Source: Pedobacter helvus (GTDB lineage: Bacteria > Bacteroidota > Bacteroidia > Sphingobacteriales > Sphingobacteriaceae). From it: a stretch of DNA of 64,000 nt. The position numbers and the translations under genes are program-made. Shown one piece after another: positions 58,210 through 64,000 of this stretch. Each line of letters opens with the position of its first letter. Within the stretch, counting starts at the first letter, position 1. The notes under the pieces were generated by a model. It made no database searches, had not been told where the DNA came from, and worked only from the letters and a program-made list of their open reading frames with translations. The stretch spans positions 563,210 to 627,209 of the forward strand of contig NZ_SRMP01000003.1 of assembly GCF_005925325.1 (NCBI RefSeq). The letters run 5' to 3'.

Positions 58210-59607
58210 TCACATAGTTCGTTTTAATAATTTCAAAACCCATTGCTTAGCTTGGTACGGAGGATAAACCAAACTATTAAAATCAACATTTCTTTGTTTA
58301 ACCACAGTGCGTTCGTGAGAAAAATTCTTAAACCCAAAAAAGCCGTGGCTGCTGCCCATACCGCTATGGTTGGCGCCTCCAAAAGGCAGTTTCGGATTGG
58401 CAATATGCACCAAAACATCGTTAACACATGTGCCACCGGCGCTGGTAGAATTAATAATTTTCTTGATGTTTTTATCGCTTTTACTGAAAATATATAAGGC
58501 TAAAGGTTTAGGTTTTCGATTGATAATTCCTATGGCTTCTTCCAAATCGTGATAGGCAATAACAGGCAAAATGGGACCGAAAATCTCTTGTTCCATTAAA
58601 GCGGTTCCATTCGGTATCTGGGTGATTATTGTTGGGTAAATGGTTTGGTTTTTATCATCGGCTTTGCCACCCCAATTCATTTTTGCACCCTTTTCAATCG
58701 CTTCGGTAACTAAGTTGCTTAGCCTATCAAAGTGTTTTTTGCTGATAATTTTTCCATAAACCGCTGCATTGATTTCATCTTTAGATTTGAAATACATCTC
58801 TTCGGCAAACTTTTGGTACAAATTAATGAATTCATCCAATCGATTTTGATGGACTAAGACATAATCTGGAGCAATACAAGTTTGCCCAGCATTTACCAAT
58901 TTACCCCAGGCAATTTTCTGTGCGGCTTTTGCTAAATCCACTTCTTTGTCAATTACGGTCGGCGATTTTCCCCCTAATTCTAATGTTACAGAAGTAAGGT
59001 TTTTAGCCGCTGCTGTCATCACTACTTTTCCAATTTCGGTGCTACCAGTAAAAAAGATATGGTCAAAAGGAAGTTCCAAAAGTTGCTTAGAAACATCCGC
59101 ATTGCCCTCTATGCAGGCAATGTGTTCTTCATCAAAAGTATTTAAAATTATATTCGTGATGATTTTGCTTGTAGCTGGACTTAATTCTGATGGCTTGATC
59201 ATCACACAGTTGCCAGCTGCAATAGCCGATACCAATGGCGACATCACCAACTGAAAAGGATAATTCCACGGAGCGATAATTAGACAAACGCCTTTTGGCT
59301 CGTAATGAATTCGGTTTTTGGCAAAAGGGTTGCTCATTGTTTTGCCAATTCGCTTCGGCGACATCCATTCGCCAAGGTTGCTGATTGCAAAATCGATTTC
59401 CCCGTAAATGAAAAACAGTTCGGTTACGGATGCCTCAAAACGACTTTTTCTTAAATCCTTATGCAAGGCAGCATAAATTGCCTCTTCGTTTTCTTGGATG
59501 GCGTTTCTCAGCTTTCTCAGTAGGTCTATCCGCTGTAAAGCATTGGTTTGCCTGAGCGAATATTGATACGCTCGCTGATTTTTAAATACGCAGCTAATTC
59601 TGTTCAT
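58210..59607 (-). CDS. Aldehyde dehydrogenase, class 3-like
   Basis: A 465-residue NAD(P)-dependent aldehyde dehydrogenase. The catalytic elements are all present: GVCLIIAPWNYPFQL (Asn), FTGSTEIGKVVMTAAAKN (nucleotide loop), TLELGGKSPTVID (general-base Glu), and NAGQTCIAPDYVL (nucleophilic Cys). The shorter length and C-terminal FSHERTVVKQRNVDFNSLVYPPY resemble the class 3 (fatty aldehyde/benzaldehyde) group. The substrate is not determined. Monocistronic, divergent from the FAD oxidoreductase. Confidence 0.92.
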   Translation of the reverse strand: MNRISCVFKNQRAYQYSLRQTNALQRIDLLRKLRNAIQENEEAIYAALHKDLRKSRFEASVTELFFIYGEIDFAISNLGEWMSPKRIGKTMSNPFAKNRIHYEPKGVCLIIAPWNYPFQLVMSPLVSAIAAGNCVMIKPSELSPATSKIITNIILNTFDEEHIACIEGNADVSKQLLELPFDHIFFTGSTEIGKVVMTAAAKNLTSVTLELGGKSPTVIDKEVDLAKAAQKIAWGKLVNAGQTCIAPDYVLVHQNRLDEFINLYQKFAEEMYFKSKDEINAAVYGKIISKKHFDRLSNLVTEAIEKGAKMNWGGKADDKNQTIYPTIITQIPNGTALMEQEIFGPILPVIAYHDLEEAIGIINRKPKPLALYIFSKSDKNIKKIINSTSAGGTCVNDVLVHIANPKLPFGGANHSGMGSSHGFFGFKNFSHERTVVKQRNVDFNSLVYPPYQAKQWVLKLLKRTM

Positions 59608-59718
59608 GAGCCATCACAAATAGCAACAATAATTGTTAAATATAGTTAAACGCCAATAAAACTTTTATAATTACAGCCAAATTAGCATTTTGTAACCAAA
59701 CATGTTTTTTATAACATC

Positions 59719-60918
59719 ATGAAAAGGTATCTGTTTCTATTTCCCATTCTTATTTTATCAGCTCAGCTGAAGGCACAAACCTTAAAACCCGATGTTTTTG
59801 TGGTTGGTAATGGCAATGCGGCAGTTGCTGCTGCTATTCAAGCGGCAGAATCGAACGTTAAAACCATTTTGCTCTTACAATCTGGCGGATTTGATATTGA
59901 ACCTATCGGGAAAGATTTGCATTCTGGTGTACAGGCTGTTTTTCTAAAGAAATTGAAAGCTTTTCAAAAGCAGAGTGATAGCATTATAGAGGTGAAATTT
60001 GATAAACAAACCGCAAACGAAGTGCTGACTAAATGGACCGATAGCATTAAAAATCTTACCGTAATTAAGAATGTACTTTGGGTAAAAGCAGATCGTTCTG
60101 GTAAGGGTTGGGTTTTTAAACTGTCGGATGGGAAAACGGTGCGCCCAGAAGTATTCATCAACGTATCAGATCAAAAACTCAATGCGGCGTTGAAAATTGA
60201 TGCGGCTAATACAACTTCTTGGAACAAATTCGATTACCAAAACCCGATTTACAAAACGAGTGTAGCTACAGGAAAAAATATTGACGGAAGCACTAGCTCA
60301 ATCTATTCCTTGTATCAATTTTTAATGCCAACGCAAGAAAACTTGGTTTATGTAGCCGATCCTTCGAGTATGTTGATGGGCCAGTCGGCAGGGGCAATTG
60401 CGGCTTATGCAGGCTTTTTTAACATGAAAACTTCAGAATCGAACCTTAAAAAAATACAGGGTGAGCTCATTGCCTTTAATACTAATTTAATGCCTTTTAC
60501 AGACGTGGGTGTGAAAGATACAAATTGGAAAGCAATTCAATTGGTGGGTTTAACTGGGGTGCTAAAAGCGGAAGAAGTAAACGGAAAGTTAATCTTTAAT
60601 GCAGAGAAGTTGGTGAGCACAACCGATATTCGCCAGCCGATGAAAGACCATTACTACAAGGCTCAAATTTGGTTTGATGACCATAAAAGTGATATCATTA
60701 CCATTGGAGATGCATTAGATTTGATCCGTTATGTGGGCAATAAAGACCTTGCTACGATGCGTAAGGAAATCGACAAAAAGTGGAAAACTACCTACGACTT
60801 TTCATCAGATTTTAAAGTAGAACGGCAAATTTCTAAACGAGAATTAGCTGCACTTTTGCAAGATTATATGCCTCCATTTAATGTTACGATAGATAAGACC
60901 GGGAAGATTTTGAGGTAA
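59719..60918 (+). CDS. Exported FAD-dependent oxidoreductase (FAD_oxidored-like)
   Basis: A 399-residue protein with a signal peptide (1-19, ending LKAQ). It opens with a Rossmann FAD motif VFVVGNGNAAVAAAIQAAES, in which the usual G-x-G-x-x-G is G-N-G-N-A-A, and then DIEPIGKDLHSGVQAVF. The rest fits a truncated or divergent PF12831-type fold. The usual C-terminal FAD-contact motif is not obvious. The low Gly content of the dinucleotide motif makes cofactor binding uncertain. Substrate unknown. Confidence 0.6.
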   Translation: MKRYLFLFPILILSAQLKAQTLKPDVFVVGNGNAAVAAAIQAAESNVKTILLLQSGGFDIEPIGKDLHSGVQAVFLKKLKAFQKQSDSIIEVKFDKQTANEVLTKWTDSIKNLTVIKNVLWVKADRSGKGWVFKLSDGKTVRPEVFINVSDQKLNAALKIDAANTTSWNKFDYQNPIYKTSVATGKNIDGSTSSIYSLYQFLMPTQENLVYVADPSSMLMGQSAGAIAAYAGFFNMKTSESNLKKIQGELIAFNTNLMPFTDVGVKDTNWKAIQLVGLTGVLKAEEVNGKLIFNAEKLVSTTDIRQPMKDHYYKAQIWFDDHKSDIITIGDALDLIRYVGNKDLATMRKEIDKKWKTTYDFSSDFKVERQISKRELAALLQDYMPPFNVTIDKTGKILR

Positions 60919-60923
60919 TCTTA

Positions 60924-60990
60924 TTTTACCTCCTTAGCTACTTTAGCTCATTTAAGTCTTAGGTTTTCTTAGGTGTCTAGGGTGGTAAAA
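60924..60990. repeat. Palindromic CTTAG-type intergenic element
   Basis: Ends TTTTACC (60924-60930) and GGTAAAA (60984-60990). The interior contains CCTTAG, TCTTAGG and TCTAGGG units typical of a repeat family seen in related genomes. It is single-copy in this window. Confidence 0.4.
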
Positions 60991-61083
60991 AAGTAATATA
61001 GTGTTTCGTCTGTAACATTTACTTTGCCTTTATTTTAGTGGATTTCTTTTTTGCATAACTTGCAAACATAACCGTAAACTAAA

Positions 61084-63495
61084 ATGAAGAAGTTATCTTT
61101 CTTATTTCTCCTATTTGCTACTGGTGCAAATGCACAGCAGTTTGCTCCTTTGTCAACGCTCTCTGTTCAAAAAATTATGAGAGATCCCAAATGGATGGGC
61201 ACATCTCCCGATAATTACCGCTGGTCGGCAGACAGTAAAACTGTTTTCTTTAATTGGAATCCAGAAAACAAAGACAAAGCACAACCCTACAAAGTAAATG
61301 CTGCAACTCATAAAGTTGACAGTGCAAAAAGTGATGAAGCCGAAAAAAATGCGGTCATCAACTATGTTTATAATAGAGATAAATCGCTGGGCTTGTTAGA
61401 AAAAGGAGGAGATGTTTATCTAACCAATCTCAAATCCCAAAAAGAGACTAGGCTAACCAATACCTTAGAAAGAGAAAGCAATGCCAGATTTTTATACAAT
61501 AACGATGTAGTTTACCAACGAGCTGATAATGTTTATCAGTTAAATCTGGCAACAGGGGAGCTAAAGCAACTCACCAACTTCGTAAAAGGAAAATCGGAAA
61601 CGCCTGCTACAGCTTCAAGACCTGCCGGTAGGCCCGCTCCAACAGGAATTTCACAACAAGATCTGTGGCTAAAAAACGATCAAACGGCCTTGTTCGATAT
61701 CGTTAAAAAGAGAAATGCAGAAAGCGGAAGCAGAATGATGGGGCGTGGAAGAGGCTTTGGAATGGTTAACGACAATGTAAAACCTAGAGTGATTAAGCCA
61801 ATTCATTTAGACGATGATCTAATGGCGGGATTGGTAGTTAGTCCCGATGGGAAATACATTAGCTACAGAATAATTAAGCCAGCTGTAGGTAACAAAAATA
61901 CCATTGTGCCTAATTACGTAACCGCATCGGGCTATACCGAAGATTTAAACACAAGAACAAAAGTTGGTGAAGCCTTGTCAACCAGCATTACCTATGTTTT
62001 CGATATCGAAAAAGATTCGGTTTATGCGTTGAATGTTTCGCAAATTCCTGGGATTAAAGATTTACCAGATTATGTAAAAGATTATCCGAAGCAATTAGAA
62101 GAACGTACCAAGAAGAACGAAGACAGAAAGGTAAACCTAAATGTGGTGAACTGGAATGAAAGCGGTTCGTTTGCGGTAGTAAGTGGTAGATCGCAAGACA
62201 ATAAAGATTTCTGGATTTTGAAATTAGATCCATCTACAGGACAACTTACCTTGATTGATCGCCAAAGGGACGAGGCTTGGATCGGTGGCCCAGGTGTTGG
62301 CCGTGATGTAAAGTGGATTGACAACCAAAGGTTTTATTTCCAAAGTGAAGCTACTGGTTATTCGCATTTGTACACTTACAATGTAAATACGGGCGAGAAG
62401 AGACAACTGACCTCAGGGAAATGGGAAGTGCAGCAAGTACAATTGTCGAAAGATAAAAGCACTTTTTACATTAGTGGTAACAAAGAACATCCAGGTATTA
62501 CCCACTTTTATAAATTGAACGTAAATGGTGGTGAGCTGGTACAAATCACATCTATGAAAGGTGGTAACGAAGTTACGCTTTCACCGGACGAGAAATGGTT
62601 AGCCATCAATTACTCTTACATGGATAAACCTTGGGAACTGTACATCCAAGCTAATAAACCAGGGGCTAAAGCTGTTAAAATCACTAAATCTACCTCTGCT
62701 GAATTTGATAGTTATCAGTGGCGCCAACCAGATTTGGTTTCGTTTAAAAACCGTCATGGCGATGATGTGTATGCAAGAGTTTATCCAGCCAAAAACCCTC
62801 ATCCAAATAAACCAGCGGTAGTTTTCGTACATGGCGCAGGCTACTTACAGAATGTGCACTACTGGTGGAGCCAATATTTCAGGGAGTACATGTTCAACAA
62901 CATGTTGGCCGATAATGGTTACACGGTAATTGATATCGACTACACTGCAAGTTCCGGTTATGGTCGTAATCACCGTACAGGAATTTATCGCCACATGGGC
63001 GGAAAAGATTTGACTGATCAAGTGGATGGTGTGAAAATGTTGGTAGAAAAATATGGCGTAAATCCTAAAAATGTAGGCTTATACGGTGGCTCTTATGGAG
63101 GTTTCATCACCTTAATGGGGCTATTTAAAGAACCTGATGTTTTTAAATCAGGAGCGGCTTTACGTTCGGTTACCGACTGGGCGCATTATAATCATGGTTA
63201 TACTTCAAACATTTTGAATGAGCCAATCAATGATCCAAATGCTTACAAGAGGAGCTCGCCAATTTACTTCGCAGATCAGCTTAAAGGCGATTTAGTGATG
63301 TTACACGGCATGGTAGATGTAAATGTGCATTTTCAGGACATCGTTCGTTTAACACAAAGATTTATCGAATTAGGAAAAGATAATTGGGAATTGGCCGTTT
63401 ATCCAGTAGAAGATCATGGTTTTGTAGAGCCGAGCAGTTGGACCGATGAATACAAGCGGATTTTCAAGTTATTCGAAAATACTTTGAAGAAATAA
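61084..63495 (+). CDS. S9 family prolyl oligopeptidase/DPP-IV-like peptidase
   Basis: An 803-residue exported serine peptidase (signal peptide 1-17, ending ANAQ). The N-terminal half is a DPP-IV-type beta-propeller (repeated blades such as VYQRADNVYQLNLATGELKQL and GQLTLIDRQRDEAWIGGP). The C-terminal alpha/beta hydrolase domain has the nucleophile in GLYGGSYGGFITLMG, the acid in HGMVDVNVHF, and the histidine in VEDHGFVEPSSW. The length is normal for the family. Likely periplasmic, cutting after Pro or Ala in peptides. Possible membrane anchoring was not seen. Confidence 0.93.
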   Translation: MKKLSFLFLLFATGANAQQFAPLSTLSVQKIMRDPKWMGTSPDNYRWSADSKTVFFNWNPENKDKAQPYKVNAATHKVDSAKSDEAEKNAVINYVYNRDKSLGLLEKGGDVYLTNLKSQKETRLTNTLERESNARFLYNNDVVYQRADNVYQLNLATGELKQLTNFVKGKSETPATASRPAGRPAPTGISQQDLWLKNDQTALFDIVKKRNAESGSRMMGRGRGFGMVNDNVKPRVIKPIHLDDDLMAGLVVSPDGKYISYRIIKPAVGNKNTIVPNYVTASGYTEDLNTRTKVGEALSTSITYVFDIEKDSVYALNVSQIPGIKDLPDYVKDYPKQLEERTKKNEDRKVNLNVVNWNESGSFAVVSGRSQDNKDFWILKLDPSTGQLTLIDRQRDEAWIGGPGVGRDVKWIDNQRFYFQSEATGYSHLYTYNVNTGEKRQLTSGKWEVQQVQLSKDKSTFYISGNKEHPGITHFYKLNVNGGELVQITSMKGGNEVTLSPDEKWLAINYSYMDKPWELYIQANKPGAKAVKITKSTSAEFDSYQWRQPDLVSFKNRHGDDVYARVYPAKNPHPNKPAVVFVHGAGYLQNVHYWWSQYFREYMFNNMLADNGYTVIDIDYTASSGYGRNHRTGIYRHMGGKDLTDQVDGVKMLVEKYGVNPKNVGLYGGSYGGFITLMGLFKEPDVFKSGAALRSVTDWAHYNHGYTSNILNEPINDPNAYKRSSPIYFADQLKGDLVMLHGMVDVNVHFQDIVRLTQRFIELGKDNWELAVYPVEDHGFVEPSSWTDEYKRIFKLFENTLKK

Positions 63496-63548
63496 AAGGA
63501 TAAATCCTAACTTGAAAGAATTAAGTCAATTTGATAACCTATTCCGAA

Positions 63549-64000
63549 ATGAAATCATTTAAACAGAAGCTAGTCGTTTTTTTAGTAGTACTTACCGGCG
63601 CATTTATTAGCAGAGCTGATGGCTTTGAAATTGTTAAACATCACACTTTTTATGGCGCTGATAAGCCGAGTAAAGACAGTGTAATTAAAATTTTGGCCAT
63701 TGGAAATAGCTTTTCGGAAGATGCAATTGAATATTATCTGCAGGGATTAGCGAAAGCTGGAGGTTATAAAGTAATTATTGGAAACCTCTATATTGGCGGT
63801 GCTCCCTTGGATTTGCATTGGAAAAATGCGCAAAATAACGCTGATGCTTACGAATATAGAAAGACAGGTGTAGACGGTAAAAAAGTACGATCATCTAAAG
63901 TAAGTATTGCAAAAGCATTGGCCGATGAAAATTGGAATTATATCAGCTTCCAACAAGCCAGCCCTAAATCCGGGATGTTCGACAGCTTTAAGGAGCCACT
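63549..64000 (+). CDS. DUF4886 protein, 3' end outside the window
   Basis: 150 codons are visible from the ATG at 63549 to the window end, where the frame remains open. An N-terminal signal peptide (MKSFKQKLVVFLVVLTGAFIS) is followed by VIKILAIGNSFSEDAIEYYL, in which G-N-S-F-S is the DUF4886 (SGNH-hydrolase-like) opening, and NWNYISFQQASPKSGMFDSF. Such proteins resemble carbohydrate esterases. The catalytic His block is not yet reached. It is 53 bp after the S9 peptidase. Confidence 0.8.
   Translation, partial: MKSFKQKLVVFLVVLTGAFISRADGFEIVKHHTFYGADKPSKDSVIKILAIGNSFSEDAIEYYLQGLAKAGGYKVIIGNLYIGGAPLDLHWKNAQNNADAYEYRKTGVDGKKVRSSKVSIAKALADENWNYISFQQASPKSGMFDSFKEP

Overview
This is an AT-rich chromosomal segment from a member of the Bacteroidota, most likely Sphingobacteriaceae (Pedobacter-like). 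The evidence is an LpxC-FabZ fusion, a PorX-type receiver/PglZ protein, DUF4175 and Bacteroidota-style SbsA_Ig lipoproteins, promoters of the form TTG/TTTG-N17-23-TAnnTTTG rather than sigma-70 -35/-10 boxes, little use of Shine-Dalgarno sequences, and many lipoboxes and signal peptides. It reads as core chromosome. I see no transposase, phage, plasmid or CRISPR feature, and no tRNA or rRNA gene.

Layout. 1-8.8 kb: truncated cdsA, a CPBP protease, the run dusB-apaG-araC-VOC, a YugP-like protease, a DAO-type oxidase, purU and rmuC. 8.8-13.7 kb: a leftward block nadA-S41 peptidase-thiL-glycosyltransferase. 13.74-14.22 kb: an AT-rich gap between divergent nadA and nadB with two perfect DnaA boxes. 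14.2-22 kb: nadB and gamma carbonic anhydrase rightward; SbsA_Ig lipoprotein, mnmG and uup leftward, with two perfect parS sites between mnmG and uup. 22-35.7 kb: envelope and housekeeping genes (4HB receptor fragment, GIN protein, ApbE plus PepSY membrane partner, ybeY, DUF4175, GDPD, hydrolase, csp, lipoprotein, NAGPA-like and aspartic protease). 35.8-41.8 kb: PBP4, GH18, an alpha-oxoamine-synthase-like enzyme, SixA, a VanX-like dipeptidase and alanine dehydrogenase. 41.9-49.3 kb: tsaE, porX, an HD hydrolase, and the lipid A/fatty acid operon lpxD-lpxC/fabZ-lpxA, then an ABC ATPase. 49.4-51.2 kb: a candidate ~200-nt ncRNA, efp, 5-FTHF cyclo-ligase and an unrecognised 53-residue ORF. 51.3-64 kb: hutG-hutI, xth, a cyclophilin, an HMA/AraC fusion, YceI, a DODA-type dioxygenase, DUF6265, ALDH, an FAD oxidoreductase, an S9 peptidase and a truncated DUF4886 gene.

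The most interesting feature is the set of replication/segregation signals. Twin parS sites 42 bp apart (one inside a 32-bp perfect palindrome) lie beside mnmG, and a DnaA-box-bearing AT-rich gap lies 6 kb away, so the window probably contains or adjoins oriC. Other notable signals are the candidate ncRNA before efp, whose 5' part can pair with the 3' arm of its own terminator, several families of palindromic intergenic repeats, a heptad repeat that has become coding sequence inside hutI, and a predicted leaderless lpxD transcript.
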